From Chitiniphilus purpureus (GTDB lineage: Bacteria; Pseudomonadota; Gammaproteobacteria; Burkholderiales; Chitinibacteraceae), in the NCBI RefSeq assembly GCF_025642115.1, contig NZ_CP106753.1, forward strand, positions 2,937,501 through 3,001,500: a stretch of 64,000 nucleotides of DNA, written 5' to 3'. Made by a program: the position numbers and the translations under genes. Under the pieces are notes generated by a model. It did no database searches and was not told where the DNA came from. It saw nothing but the letters and a program-made list of their open reading frames with translations. Positions 18,814 to 28,158 of the stretch are shown piece after piece; the first letter of the stretch is position 1, and each line of letters begins with the position of its first letter.

Positions 18814-19755
18814 CTAGAAACCGCCCAGTTCCTTGAGGTGCACCGCTACGCTGCGGCCGAGCGACGACAGATCGTAGCCTCCCTCCAGCATCGATACGAT
18901 ACGGCCTCCGGCGTGGTGCAGTGCCAGTGCGCGGAGTTGGCGCGTGATCCATGCGTAGTCGGCTTCGACGAAACCGACTGACGACATGTCGTCTTCCAGA
19001 TGCGCATCGAACCCGGCCGAGATCACGATCAGCTCGGGCCGGAACGCCTCCAGTGCCGGCAGCCAGTGTGCATTGACCGCCTCGCGCAGCGCCGTGCCGG
19101 TACTGCCGCGCGCCAACGGCACATTGAGCATGTTGCCGGCCAGCGGCGGATCGCCCGAATACGGGTAGAACGGATGCTGGAAGATCCCGACCATCAGGAC
19201 ACGTTCGTCGCCGTGGAAGATGTCCTCGGTGCCGTTGCCGTGATGGACGTCGAAATCGACGATGGCCACGCGCCCGAGCCAGTGTTCGGCCAGCGCATGC
19301 GCCACCGCGACCGCCACGTTGTTGAACACGCAGAAACCCATCGCCTTGCACCGGCTGGCATGGTGGCCCGGCGGGCGCACCGCACAGAACGCATTCTGCG
19401 CACGACCGCTCATCACCAAGTCGACTGCGGCCACGCCCGCGCCTGCTGCATGGTAGGCCGCACGCAAGCTATATGGATTGATGGCGGTGTCGGGATCGAG
19501 GTGGACATAGCCCTGGGCGGGGACCATCAGGCTCAGCCGCTCCAGGTATGCCGCATCATGGACGCGCAACAACTGGGCCCGGGTCGCGGATGGCGCCTCC
19601 AGGTGCCACAGGTAGTCCCATAGTCCGGCGGCGATCAGCCTGTCCTGGATGGCGGCGAGCCGCTGGGGGCATTCCGGGTGGCCCTTGCCCATCTCGTGCA
19701 TGCTGCAGGCGGAGTGGGTCAGGTAGGCCGTGGGCCCGGCCGCTTGAGACTGCAA
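18814..19755 (-). CDS. Histone deacetylase family amidohydrolase
   Basis: Zinc amidohydrolase of the HDAC/AcuC/acetylpolyamine-deacetylase superfamily, about 313 residues from the proposed start. The catalytic pair is in VRPPGHH, the zinc ligands in VDFDVHHGNGT and ISAGFDAH, and the C-terminal glycine motif in MLEGGYDLSSL. In bacteria such enzymes deacetylate acetyl-CoA synthetase, acetylpolyamines or other small molecules; the substrate is unknown here. A TTG start at 19755 is proposed: GGGAGG lies 8 bases upstream and the domain (TAYLTHSACSMHEMG) follows immediately. The frame stays open to 19860, but that extension does not resemble the family. A second member lies at 49642-50538. Confidence 0.88.
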   Translation of the reverse strand: MQSQAAGPTAYLTHSACSMHEMGKGHPECPQRLAAIQDRLIAAGLWDYLWHLEAPSATRAQLLRVHDAAYLERLSLMVPAQGYVHLDPDTAINPYSLRAAYHAAGAGVAAVDLVMSGRAQNAFCAVRPPGHHASRCKAMGFCVFNNVAVAVAHALAEHWLGRVAIVDFDVHHGNGTEDIFHGDERVLMVGIFQHPFYPYSGDPPLAGNMLNVPLARGSTGTALREAVNAHWLPALEAFRPELIVISAGFDAHLEDDMSSVGFVEADYAWITRQLRALALHHAGGRIVSMLEGGYDLSSLGRSVAVHLKELGGF

Positions 19756-19931
19756 TCGTGTGTCCTCCCGCACGGAACCGTTGATGCTTGGCCGATCCGG
19801 GACAGTGTACGCCCACCGCATAAGGCAAGCAAAACAGGCAAGACCGACAAAAGAAGTCATAAGCGCCGCCTACCGGAAGATCGTCCGCGGCGTCCAGGAC
19901 AGCCGGCTTTGGCCGGAGGGGAGATGGAACC

Positions 19932-20753
19932 ATGCGGTGCGCGCTTGCTTCGATCGTGCTCGTCGTCCTGGCCGCGCCTGTCGCGCCCGTGGCGGCTTCG
20001 GGTTTCCGGCTCGACAGCGCCGGCTTTGCCTACCAGCCCCACGTCCTGGCACCGTCGCCGCAGCGCGGCGATCCTGACGGGGCCGACGCCGGTTGGCGCT
20101 TCGACGACCCGTGGTCATGGGGGCGCCCGCCCTGGGGTGCGGTGCGTCCGGTCGGCCTTGGCGTCAAGTTGGGCTGGAATGCGCCCGACGGCTGGCGCTA
20201 TCTGGTGGTGCCGTCACTGACCCGGGCTGCCAAGGACGGTCGGGACGAAGCTACGGTGCCAGGCTACGGCCTGCATCTGGCTGCATCGCGGACAGTGCGG
20301 CCAGGGCTGACATTGGGCGTGGGCCTGGATGCCACCGAGGTGCTGCAGCAGTCGCAGCTGCTGCCCTATCCGCTGGTCGACTGGCGGCTCGACGCACGTT
20401 GGCGGCTCGCCAATCCACTGGGCACCGGCCCGGCCGGCCCGGCCGGGCTGGAACTGAGCTACCGCGGTTCGTCGGGCCGCTGGGACATCGGCGCGGGGGG
20501 TGCCTATCGCTCGTTCCGCTTCCGGCTGCCGCACGACGATGCATCCGCGCCACACGGCATCGGCCAGGAAACCGGCATCCCCCTCTACCTGCGCTTCGGC
20601 TACGCTCCGAGCGCGCATACCCAGTTCGATGTCTACCTGGGCGCCACACTGGCCGGCAGGCTCAGCCTGGAAAACACGCATGGCGAGCTGCTGACCCAGG
20701 AGCACCTGGAAACCGGCCCGCTCTTCGCCATCCAGTTCGGCGGGCAGTTCTAG
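19932..20753 (+). CDS. Putative outer-membrane beta-barrel protein, unknown function
   Basis: A 273-residue exported protein with a clear signal peptide (about residues 1-22, ending VAAS). The mature part alternates hydrophobic and polar residues in short strands with Gly-rich turns and ends in IQFGGQF, a terminal phenylalanine as used by outer-membrane barrels. Conspicuous aromatic clusters (DPWSWGRPPWG) near residue 60 suggest surface or ligand contacts. I do not recognise the family. A GGAG ribosome site precedes the ATG. It is divergent from the deacetylase gene and upstream of the MoxR operon, but separated from it by a -10-like TAGAAT (20834-20839). Confidence 0.65.
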   Translation: MRCALASIVLVVLAAPVAPVAASGFRLDSAGFAYQPHVLAPSPQRGDPDGADAGWRFDDPWSWGRPPWGAVRPVGLGVKLGWNAPDGWRYLVVPSLTRAAKDGRDEATVPGYGLHLAASRTVRPGLTLGVGLDATEVLQQSQLLPYPLVDWRLDARWRLANPLGTGPAGPAGLELSYRGSSGRWDIGAGGAYRSFRFRLPHDDASAPHGIGQETGIPLYLRFGYAPSAHTQFDVYLGATLAGRLSLENTHGELLTQEHLETGPLFAIQFGGQF

Positions 20754-20875
20754 CGTGGCCGATACAGGAAAGGTCGTGGCCTTTGCGAACCATCCCCGGC
20801 CCGCTTGGTCGTGAAATAAATCCCGGCAGCGCCTAGAATCACTGCCCCGACCCGTTTCTTTCGCCAGGAGTGGCG

Positions 20876-21787
20876 ATGCCCCTGTCCTTTTCCCCCGCAC
20901 TGGCCCAGCTCAATCGCGTGCTTCTTGGCAAGGAAGCCCAGGTACGGATGGCGCTGTGCTGCCTGCTGGCGCGCGGCCATCTGCTGCTCGAAGACTTGCC
21001 CGGCGTGGGCAAGACCACACTGGCGCATGCATTGGCCGCCACACTGGGGCTGCGCTTCCAGCGCGTCCAGTTCACCAGCGATCTGCTGCCGGCCGATCTG
21101 ATCGGTGTCTCCATCTATGAGCGCGACAGCGGTCGCTTCCGCTTCCATCACGGGCCGGTATTCACGCAGCTGCTGCTGGCCGACGAGATCAACCGCGCGC
21201 CGCCCAAGACGCAGTCAGCCCTGCTCGAAGCGATGGAAGAGCATCAGGTCACCGTCGATGGCACCAGCTATCCGCTGCCCGAACCCTTCTTCGTGATCGC
21301 CACGCAGAATCCGCAACACCAGATCGGCACATTCCCATTGCCCGAGTCGCAGCTGGACCGCTTCCTGATGCGGTTGGAGCTGGGCTATCCGGATGGCGCG
21401 GCCGAGCGTGCGATGCTCGCCGGCGAAAACCGGCGTGAGCTTCTGGCGCAGCTGGGGGCGGCACAGGACCCCGCCGCGCTGGTGGCGGCCCAGCAGCAGG
21501 TGGACACGGTGCACGTGGCCGGCCCGCTGCTGGACTACGTGCAGGCACTGGCGCGCGCCACACGCACCCATGCCGCACTGAGCTATGGCCTTTCGCCACG
21601 CGCGCTGCTCGGCCTTGTGGCGGCCGCACGCGCCTGGGCATGGCTGGACGGACGCGACCATGTGATCCCCGAAGACGTGCAAGCTGTCTTTCCCGGTGTG
21701 GCCGGTCACCGGCTGATGCACCGCGCCAGCGGCCGCGTCGCGCCGGAAGCGGCGCTGGAACTCCTGCGCACGGTCGCCATTCCCTGA
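20876..21787 (+). CDS. MoxR-family AAA+ ATPase
   Basis: A 303-residue cytoplasmic ATPase with Walker A in LPGVGKTTLAHAL, Walker B in LLADEINRAPPKTQSALLEAMEE and the family segment ATQNPQHQIGTFPLPESQLDRF. MoxR ATPases act as chaperones that activate partner complexes, usually the DUF58/VWA protein encoded next door. AGGAG at 20866-20870 favours the ATG at 20876 over the GTG at 20870. The stop overlaps the start of the next gene (TGATG), showing tight coupling with the DUF58 and TgpA genes. Confidence 0.93.
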   Translation: MPLSFSPALAQLNRVLLGKEAQVRMALCCLLARGHLLLEDLPGVGKTTLAHALAATLGLRFQRVQFTSDLLPADLIGVSIYERDSGRFRFHHGPVFTQLLLADEINRAPPKTQSALLEAMEEHQVTVDGTSYPLPEPFFVIATQNPQHQIGTFPLPESQLDRFLMRLELGYPDGAAERAMLAGENRRELLAQLGAAQDPAALVAAQQQVDTVHVAGPLLDYVQALARATRTHAALSYGLSPRALLGLVAAARAWAWLDGRDHVIPEDVQAVFPGVAGHRLMHRASGRVAPEAALELLRTVAIP

Positions 21788-22758
21788 TGCAGGCACCCGC
21801 CTTCCTGCAACAGCGCTGGCAGCGCGCGCTGGCGCGTCGCCATCCGCCTGCCCAGCGTGAAGTGCGCTTGCGGCACAACCGCATCTACGTGCTGCCTTCG
21901 CTGTTCGGTTTCGCATTTGCCGCCAGCGTGGCGATGTTGCTGATAGGTGCGATCAACTACCAGTTGAGCCTGGGCTACCTGTTCACTTTTGGCCTGATCG
22001 GCCTGGGGCATGCCAGTCTGACCGAGGCGTTTCGCAATCTGCTCGGCCTGCGCCTGGTCATCGGCCGCAGCGAGCCAGTGTTCGTCGGCGAAAGCGCCGT
22101 CTTCACCCTGGTCGCGGCGAACGACAAACGCCGTATCCGACGTGCGATCTCGATCCGGCCGGGCGACGGCGCGGTGGTGACGCTGGCACAACTGCCGGGC
22201 AACAGCGATTGCAGCTTCACCCTGGCGGTGCCTGCCAGCCAGCGCGGGTGGCTCACCTTGCCCCGGCTGCGGATCGAAACCCGGTATCCCACCGGCTTTT
22301 GCCGCGCCTGGAGCTTCGCCACATTGAACGCCCGCTGCCTGGTCTATCCGGCTCCGGAAGCCGCAGCCCCGCCCTATCCGGGCACATGGGACGGCAGCGG
22401 CGCAGCAGCGCGGCAAGCCGGCGAGGATGAATTCGCCGGGTTGCGTGACTACCGGCCGGGCGATTCGCCACGCCGTATTGCCTGGAAACGCGCAGCCACC
22501 AGCGAAACACTCTCGGTCAAGACATTCGATGCGCCGCAAGGCGCGCAGACCCTGATCCGCTGGGAAGCGGCCGCGCCCTTGGGCACCGAGCAGCGGCTGG
22601 CCCGGCTGGCGGCCTGGCTGTTGCGCGCCGACAGCGCGGGCGAGCGCTACGGTCTCGCGCTGCCCGGCACCGACATCGCGCTGGGCCACGGCCCTGCGCA
22701 CCTGGCACGCTGCCTGACGGCGCTGGCCCTGTTCGAGACGGCGCATTCCGATGGCTAG
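21787..22758 (+). CDS. DUF58 domain membrane protein
   Basis: A 323-residue protein with two hydrophobic segments near the N-terminus (about residues 33-80) and a soluble C-terminal part containing the DUF58 core GEDEFAGLRDYRPGDSPRRIAWKRAA. Proteins of this family partner with MoxR ATPases and are often followed by a transglutaminase, as here. The function of the trio is unsettled; roles in envelope protein modification or stress have been suggested for relatives. ATG overlaps the stop of the MoxR gene, and its own end overlaps the next gene by 8 bases. Confidence 0.9.
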   Translation: MQAPAFLQQRWQRALARRHPPAQREVRLRHNRIYVLPSLFGFAFAASVAMLLIGAINYQLSLGYLFTFGLIGLGHASLTEAFRNLLGLRLVIGRSEPVFVGESAVFTLVAANDKRRIRRAISIRPGDGAVVTLAQLPGNSDCSFTLAVPASQRGWLTLPRLRIETRYPTGFCRAWSFATLNARCLVYPAPEAAAPPYPGTWDGSGAAARQAGEDEFAGLRDYRPGDSPRRIAWKRAATSETLSVKTFDAPQGAQTLIRWEAAAPLGTEQRLARLAAWLLRADSAGERYGLALPGTDIALGHGPAHLARCLTALALFETAHSDG

Positions 22759-24715
22759 TTCTGCCGCCGGCGCGCTGCCGCGCGACAAGATGCTGGCGCT
22801 GATCGGCGTACTGGCGCTGATCCTTGCCCCACACCTGATCCAGCTGCCGCCCTGGCTCGCGATCGCCACCGCACTGCCGCTGCTGTGGCGCGGCCACCTG
22901 GCGATCAGTGGCCGGCGCCTGCCGGGGCGCGCCGTGCGGCTGCTCCTGGTGCTGGCGCTGGCGATCCTGGTGTTCTGGGAATTCAGGACCCTGGTGGGCC
23001 GCAGCGGCGGCGTGGCACTGCTGATCAGTCTGGTGGCGCTCAAGTTGCTCGAAACCACCGGCAAGCGCGACATCCTGATCCTGACCTTGCTGGCCTACTT
23101 CGTGATCGGCACGCTGTTCCTGGTGTCGCAGTCGTTCTGGATGCTGGCGTACGCCACCTGCATCGCCATCGCGCTGACCGGCCAGCTGTTCGCCTGGCAG
23201 CGCGATGGCACGCACCTGCTGCTGGAGGAATACCGGCGCGCGCTGCGGCTGCTGCTCGAGGGCCTGCCGGTGGCGCTGCTGCTGTTCGTGCTGTTCCCGC
23301 GGCTTTCAGGTCCGCTGTGGAGCATGCCGCAGGACGAACCCGGCGCCAGCACCGGGATCTCGGACAGCATGACCCCGGGCGATTTCAGCGAACTGGTGCT
23401 GGACGACCGTGTCGCGTTCCGGATCGATTTCCGCGGCCCGCCGCCGCCGCGCGACGCACTCTACTGGCGTGGTCCGGTGTTCGAGCGGTTCGACGGCCTG
23501 ACCTGGCATCAACGCGACATCGCCCAGGCGCCAGGCAATGCACGGGTCCTCGCGCAAGGCCCCACGGTCGCCTATACCATCACGCTCGAACCGCACCAGC
23601 GTGCCTGGCTGTTCGCGCTGGACCTGCCGACGAAACTGCCGCCCGACACACGCCTGACCAGTCGGTTGCAGGCGGTATACCGCCAGCCACTGCTCGAACG
23701 GGCACGCTTCGACCTGGAAAGCACGCCGCGCTGGCGGATCGAGGAGGAGGCCGGGTTCATCCGCAATGCGGCGCTGGCACTGCCCCCCGAAGGCAATCAG
23801 CGCACACGCGCACTGGCGGCGGGCTGGCGGCCGCTGCCGGCGCAGGAACGTGTGCAGCGGGCACTCGCCTGGCTGCGCGGCAATGGCTTTGTCTATACCT
23901 TGGCACCGCAACTGCTCGAAGGGCCGGACCGGATCGATCAGCTGCTGTTCAGCACCCGCGAGGGCTTCTGCGAGCACTATGCCGGGGCCTTCGCATTCCT
24001 GATGCGCGCTGCCGGGGTGCCGGCGCGCGTGGTCGCCGGCTATATGGGCGGTGAGTACAACGCCGCCGGGGGATATTGGATCGTACGGCAGGCCGACGCC
24101 CACGCCTGGGTCGAAGTCTGGCTCGACGGACAGGGCTGGCAGCGCGTCGACCCCACCGCCGTCGTGGCGCCGCTGCGCCTGTCGAGCGGTCTTGCGCGCA
24201 GCGTACGCGGCAGCGAACGGCTGCCGATGCTGATGCGTGACCAGGCAGCTTGGCTCGCGCGGATGCGCCTGCAGTGGGACAGCGTCGTCTATGTATGGGA
24301 CCAGTGGGTGATCGGCTACGACGCCCGGCGCCAAATGCAGCTGCTCGGCCGACTCGGTATCGACGATCTGGTTTCCACAGCCTATCTGGCCTGGTTCGGT
24401 GGCGGGCTTGGCGCCATCCTGCTCGGCTTTGCCCTGCTCCTGCAGTGGCAGGGGCGCCGACGTGGGCCGACCGACCGCGCCGCGCGGCTATGGGCGCGCT
24501 TCCTGCGCCGCCTTGCAGGTTTCGGGCTGGTGCCGGGGCCGGCCGAAGGCCCGCGCGATTTTGCGGCACGGGCGGCGCAGGCACTGCCGCAGCATGCCCC
24601 CCGGATCAACGCCATCGCCGCTGCCTATCTTGCCGCGCGCTATGCCGACTCCCCTGAGGCGCTGTCGAACCTGGCCCAGGACGTAGGGCACTTTTACAGC
24701 ATATCCAGACACTGA
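22751..24715 (+). CDS. tgpA: TgpA-like transglutaminase-domain membrane protein
   Basis: A 654-residue inner-membrane protein. The N-terminal 190 residues hold five to six membrane segments (DUF3488), followed by a periplasmic transglutaminase-like domain with the papain-type triad: Cys in REGFCEHYAGAFAFLM, His in ADAHAWVEVW and Asp in WQRVDPTA. One membrane segment and a DUF4129-like tail follow. In Pseudomonas aeruginosa TgpA is essential and acts in the periplasm, though its substrate is not known. It closes the MoxR-DUF58-TgpA operon; each gene overlaps the next. Confidence 0.93.
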   Translation: MASSAAGALPRDKMLALIGVLALILAPHLIQLPPWLAIATALPLLWRGHLAISGRRLPGRAVRLLLVLALAILVFWEFRTLVGRSGGVALLISLVALKLLETTGKRDILILTLLAYFVIGTLFLVSQSFWMLAYATCIAIALTGQLFAWQRDGTHLLLEEYRRALRLLLEGLPVALLLFVLFPRLSGPLWSMPQDEPGASTGISDSMTPGDFSELVLDDRVAFRIDFRGPPPPRDALYWRGPVFERFDGLTWHQRDIAQAPGNARVLAQGPTVAYTITLEPHQRAWLFALDLPTKLPPDTRLTSRLQAVYRQPLLERARFDLESTPRWRIEEEAGFIRNAALALPPEGNQRTRALAAGWRPLPAQERVQRALAWLRGNGFVYTLAPQLLEGPDRIDQLLFSTREGFCEHYAGAFAFLMRAAGVPARVVAGYMGGEYNAAGGYWIVRQADAHAWVEVWLDGQGWQRVDPTAVVAPLRLSSGLARSVRGSERLPMLMRDQAAWLARMRLQWDSVVYVWDQWVIGYDARRQMQLLGRLGIDDLVSTAYLAWFGGGLGAILLGFALLLQWQGRRRGPTDRAARLWARFLRRLAGFGLVPGPAEGPRDFAARAAQALPQHAPRINAIAAAYLAARYADSPEALSNLAQDVGHFYSISRH

Positions 24716-24733
24716 CTGCCACCGGACCGATCC

Positions 24734-25783
24734 ATGCCCCGCTTCATCGACTCATCCCCCGAACCGCGCGAGCCGTCACTTATCGGCGTCCTGCTGGTCA
24801 ACCTTGGCACACCGCAAGCCCCCACTGCCGCGGCGGTGCGGCCCTATCTGCGCCAATTCCTGTCCGACCCGCGCGTAGTCGAGATCCCGGCCCTGTTCTG
24901 GCAGCCCATCCTGCGTGGCCTGATCCTGCCGCTGCGTTCCGGCGCATCGGCGCGCAAGTACGCCTCCATCTGGGGCAAGGACGGCTCACCGCTGCGCCAC
25001 TGGACCGAAAAGCAGGCCAAGCTCGTCAAGGGCCGGCTTGGCATGCGCCATGGCCAGACTCTGCGGGTCGCCTACGCCATGCGCTACGGCGAGCCATCGA
25101 TCGCGGCGGCACTGGATGCGCTGTGTGAGCAGGGCTGCGAACGCATCCTGCTGGTTCCGCTCTATCCGCAGTATGCGGCGAGCACCACCGCCACCGCCTG
25201 CGATGCCGTTTTTGCCCGGCTTGCCCGGTATCGCAACCAGCCTGCGCTCAGGACCCTGCGCAGCTTTCATGACGACGCTGGTTATATCGACGCGCTGGCG
25301 CAACAGGTCAGGCAGCACTGGCAGCACGAAGGGCGAGGCGAGCATCTGCTGATGAGCTTTCACGGCGTACCCCGGTTCACCTGGGAAAAAGGCGATCCGT
25401 ACTACCTGCAGTGCCGCCAGACCGCAGCGGCACTGGCACAGGCCCTGGGCCTGCCCGAAGGCCACCATACCCTCGCCTTCCAGTCGCGCTTTGGCCGTAC
25501 CGAGTGGCTGCAGCCCTACACCGCGGACACCCTCGTCAAACTGGCCCGAAGCGGCGTGCGTGAACTGGATGTGATCTGTCCGGGCTTTGTCGCCGACTGC
25601 CTGGAGACGCTGGAGGAGATCGCTCTGGAGGGCAAGCAGGCTTTTCTGAACGCAGGCGGCCGAACCTTGCGCTATATTCCAGCGCTCAATGACAGCGAAC
25701 GTTGGCTTGATGCGCTGATACAGCTGATCGAGCGCGAACTGGCAGGCTGGCTGACACCTGCGGCGGCGTCACATGGCAGCTAG
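24734..25783 (+). CDS. hemH: Ferrochelatase
   Basis: Last step of haem synthesis: inserts iron(II) into protoporphyrin IX in the cytoplasm or at the membrane. The 349-residue protein has the catalytic His in LMSFHGVPR and the Glu/aromatic region FQSRFGRTEWLQPYT, plus the N-terminal LLVNLGTPQAPT common to the family. It begins 18 bases after tgpA and may share its transcript; a terminator follows at 25801-25823. Haem from this enzyme would be needed by the bacterioferritin and haemoglobin encoded further on. Confidence 0.96.
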   Translation: MPRFIDSSPEPREPSLIGVLLVNLGTPQAPTAAAVRPYLRQFLSDPRVVEIPALFWQPILRGLILPLRSGASARKYASIWGKDGSPLRHWTEKQAKLVKGRLGMRHGQTLRVAYAMRYGEPSIAAALDALCEQGCERILLVPLYPQYAASTTATACDAVFARLARYRNQPALRTLRSFHDDAGYIDALAQQVRQHWQHEGRGEHLLMSFHGVPRFTWEKGDPYYLQCRQTAAALAQALGLPEGHHTLAFQSRFGRTEWLQPYTADTLVKLARSGVRELDVICPGFVADCLETLEEIALEGKQAFLNAGGRTLRYIPALNDSERWLDALIQLIERELAGWLTPAAASHGS

Positions 25784-25800
25784 ATGGCGCCACACGCACT

Positions 25801-25823
25801 GGAAGCTGGATGCTTCCTTTTGT
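25801..25823 (+). terminator. Intrinsic terminator after hemH
   Basis: GGAAGC (25801-25806) and GCTTCC (25812-25817) pair over a 5-base loop and are followed by TTTTGT. It lies 18 bases after the hemH stop and separates it from the two-component operon. Confidence 0.7.
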
Positions 25824-25864
25824 CAGTAAAATTGGCTACGGAAAATGCTTGGGTATCCGAGAAA

Positions 25865-25886
25865 TTACCGTTAAACTCAGCGGTAA
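25865..25886 (+). promoter_or_regulatory. Inverted repeat upstream of the response-regulator gene
   Basis: TTACCG (25865-25870) and CGGTAA (25881-25886) are exact inverted complements 10 bases apart, 31 bases before the regulator ATG. The region is A/T-rich compared with the rest of the window. It could be an operator for self-regulation by the adjacent response regulator; this is inference only. Confidence 0.35.
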
Positions 25887-25916
25887 GCTAAGACTTACAA
25901 CTGGAGGTTAGACCCT

Positions 25917-26615
25917 ATGAGCACCCGGCTTTTCCTCGCCGAAGACGATCTCATTCTTGCGGATGCGCTGAAAACCAGCCTGTCGCAGGCCGACTTCCAG
26001 GTCGACTGCGTCAACGATGGCGCGCTGGCACTGCAGATTCTGCTGCACAACGATTACGATGTCGTGGTGCTTGATATCGGGCTTCCCAACATGGATGGCT
26101 TGACCGTGCTCAAGCATGTACGTCAGCACAAACCCTCCATGCCTATCCTCATCCTGACCGCGCTTGACGGGCTGGAAGAGCGCGTCGCGGGCCTTGATGC
26201 CGGCGCCGACGACTACCTTGCCAAGCCGTTCGAGTTCGCCGAACTGGAAGCCCGCCTGCGCGCGCTGCTGCGCCGCAGCCAGATCCTGCCGCAGTCGGTA
26301 CAGCAGCTGGGCAACCTGCGCCTGGATCGCGCCGGCCAGCGTGCATGGTGTAATGACATGCCGCTCGATCTGTCGGCCCGTGAGTTGACGGTGCTGGAAA
26401 TCCTGATGTCCAACATCGATCGGGTGGTCACCAAGGAGCAGATCGTCTCGGAACTGGGCTCGGAGAACGCCGAGGTCGGTCTCAACGCGATCGAAGTATA
26501 TGTACACCGGCTGCGCAAGAAACTGGAACCGTGCGGTGTGGTGATCCGGACCATCCGCGGTCTGGGCTACCTGCTTGAAAAGCAACAGGCCGGCCAGCAG
26601 GATGTCGCGGGGTAA
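25917..26615 (+). CDS. OmpR-family response regulator (TctD/QseB-like)
   Basis: A 232-residue DNA-binding regulator. The receiver domain (1-120) has the acidic pocket AEDD, the phospho-acceptor Asp53 in VVLDIGLPNMDG and the switch lysine in DDYLAKPFEF. The C-terminal winged helix (about 128-225) shows LSARELTVLEILM and YVHRLRKKLEPCGVVIRTIRGLGYLL, typical of OmpR/PhoB. GGAGG 9 bases upstream supports the ATG. The sensor kinase gene starts inside its end (14-bp overlap), so the two form a coupled two-component operon. Confidence 0.95.
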   Translation: MSTRLFLAEDDLILADALKTSLSQADFQVDCVNDGALALQILLHNDYDVVVLDIGLPNMDGLTVLKHVRQHKPSMPILILTALDGLEERVAGLDAGADDYLAKPFEFAELEARLRALLRRSQILPQSVQQLGNLRLDRAGQRAWCNDMPLDLSARELTVLEILMSNIDRVVTKEQIVSELGSENAEVGLNAIEVYVHRLRKKLEPCGVVIRTIRGLGYLLEKQQAGQQDVAG

Positions 26616-28023
26616 ATTCTCCCTCCGTCGGCAGCTGCTGGTCTGGTTGCTGATTCCGCAGTTCATCCTCTGGATCGCGGGGGCGATGCTCTGTTATCAC
26701 GTCGCCACCCACTATGCCACGCGTGTGGTCGACGACAGTCTGCAGCAGACCGGGCGGGCAATTGCCCGCCAGGTACGCGAAGTCGACGGTGAACTCACGC
26801 TCGGGGCCCCCAACCTGCATGCCCCGCTGATCGCCCCGCAGCCGGAAGAAAAGCACTACTACAGCGTGATCGCGCTGCCTGGCGAGCTGATCGCCGGCAA
26901 CCGCCACCTTTCGCCGATCGCCTCCCCCCCCACCCGCTTCGAAGAAACGGTCTACTACGGCAACGCCAGCAGCACCGACGGGGCATTGCGCGTCGCCTCG
27001 CTGTATTTCCCGCTGCCGGGCGACGGCGGCAGGCCGGGCCGCTGGCTGCTGGTGCAGGTGGCCAAAGGCATGGATTCGTACAACCGGCTCTCGCACGAGA
27101 TCCTGGTGGCCACCGCCCTGCCCCTGGGGCTGCTGATCCTGGTGATGAGCATCTGCGTGCATTGGGGCATCGTGCGTGGGCTCAAGCCGTTGACCGGCTT
27201 GAAGAGCCTGATGGAACGGCGTGACCCGCAGGATCTGGCGCCGCTCGAACTGGCGGATGCACCCGAGGAAGTGCATGCGTTGACGCATGCGCTCAATCAT
27301 ATGCTGTCGACCACCAACGAGAGCATAGGCCGCCAGCGCCGCTTCATCGCCGATGCGGCCCACCAGCTGCGTACCCCGCTGGCCGGACTGAAGTCGCAGA
27401 CCGAGCTGGCGATGCGCGAAACCACGCCCGAGGGCCTGCGCGAGCGGCTCAACATGGTGCACGCCAGTGCCACCCGCAGCATCCACCTGGTCAACCAGCT
27501 CCTGACACTGGCACGCTCGGAGCCGGCCAACCAGACCGGCATGCCCCAGGTACGGGTCGACCTCGCCAAGCTGATCCGCGAGCTGACCGCAGAGGCCGTG
27601 CCGCGCGCGTTGGCGGCGGGGATGGATCTGGGCTGCGACAGCCCGCTGCAGGAAGCCCCGATCAATGGCAACTCGGCCCTGCTGCGCGAACTCTTCGTCA
27701 ATCTGGTCGAGAATGCGATCAAATACATCCCGCGCGGCGGCAACATCACGGTGCGGCTCAACCGCACCGATGGTCAGTATGTGGTCGAAGTGGAAGACGA
27801 CGGCCCGGGCATTCCGGACGAGCAGAAGCCGCGCGTGTTCGAGCGCTTCTACCGGGTCAACCAGAACGACGGCAACGGTTGCGGTCTCGGGATGGCCATC
27901 GTCAAGGAGATCGCCGAGCGCCACCACGGCACGGTGGGCCTGCTCGATGCCCAGCCGCATGGCCTGATCGTCCGGGTCGAACTGCCGGTCGGCGAGGAAG
28001 AAGCCAAGGCCGAAGACGCCTGA
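26602..28023 (+). CDS. Sensor histidine kinase (TctE/QseC-like)
   Basis: A 473-residue inner-membrane kinase. One membrane segment lies near residues 15-35, a periplasmic 2CSK-type sensor domain of about 135 residues follows, then a second segment near 172-192 and a HAMP-like linker. The phospho-acceptor is His254 in ADAAHQLRTPLAG. The ATPase has the N box LVENAIKYIPRGG, the G1 box EDDGPGIPDEQK and the G2 box GCGLGMAIVKEI. ATG 26602 is preferred: it has AGCAGG upstream and overlaps the regulator gene. In the TctE group the signal is often a carboxylate such as citrate, but there is no neighbouring transporter to support that here. Confidence 0.93.
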   Translation: MSRGKFSLRRQLLVWLLIPQFILWIAGAMLCYHVATHYATRVVDDSLQQTGRAIARQVREVDGELTLGAPNLHAPLIAPQPEEKHYYSVIALPGELIAGNRHLSPIASPPTRFEETVYYGNASSTDGALRVASLYFPLPGDGGRPGRWLLVQVAKGMDSYNRLSHEILVATALPLGLLILVMSICVHWGIVRGLKPLTGLKSLMERRDPQDLAPLELADAPEEVHALTHALNHMLSTTNESIGRQRRFIADAAHQLRTPLAGLKSQTELAMRETTPEGLRERLNMVHASATRSIHLVNQLLTLARSEPANQTGMPQVRVDLAKLIRELTAEAVPRALAAGMDLGCDSPLQEAPINGNSALLRELFVNLVENAIKYIPRGGNITVRLNRTDGQYVVEVEDDGPGIPDEQKPRVFERFYRVNQNDGNGCGLGMAIVKEIAERHHGTVGLLDAQPHGLIVRVELPVGEEEAKAEDA

Positions 28024-28158
28024 TCGCCGACGCCTGGCCCGCTGCACGCACCCGCCTGCGGCACAACAGCGTTGTCCGCCCGGGGGTCTTTGGCGATCCG
28101 GCGCTGCCGATGCCTGCCATGCACCCGCCAGGACCGATCCCACCCATTGCCGGCATGC

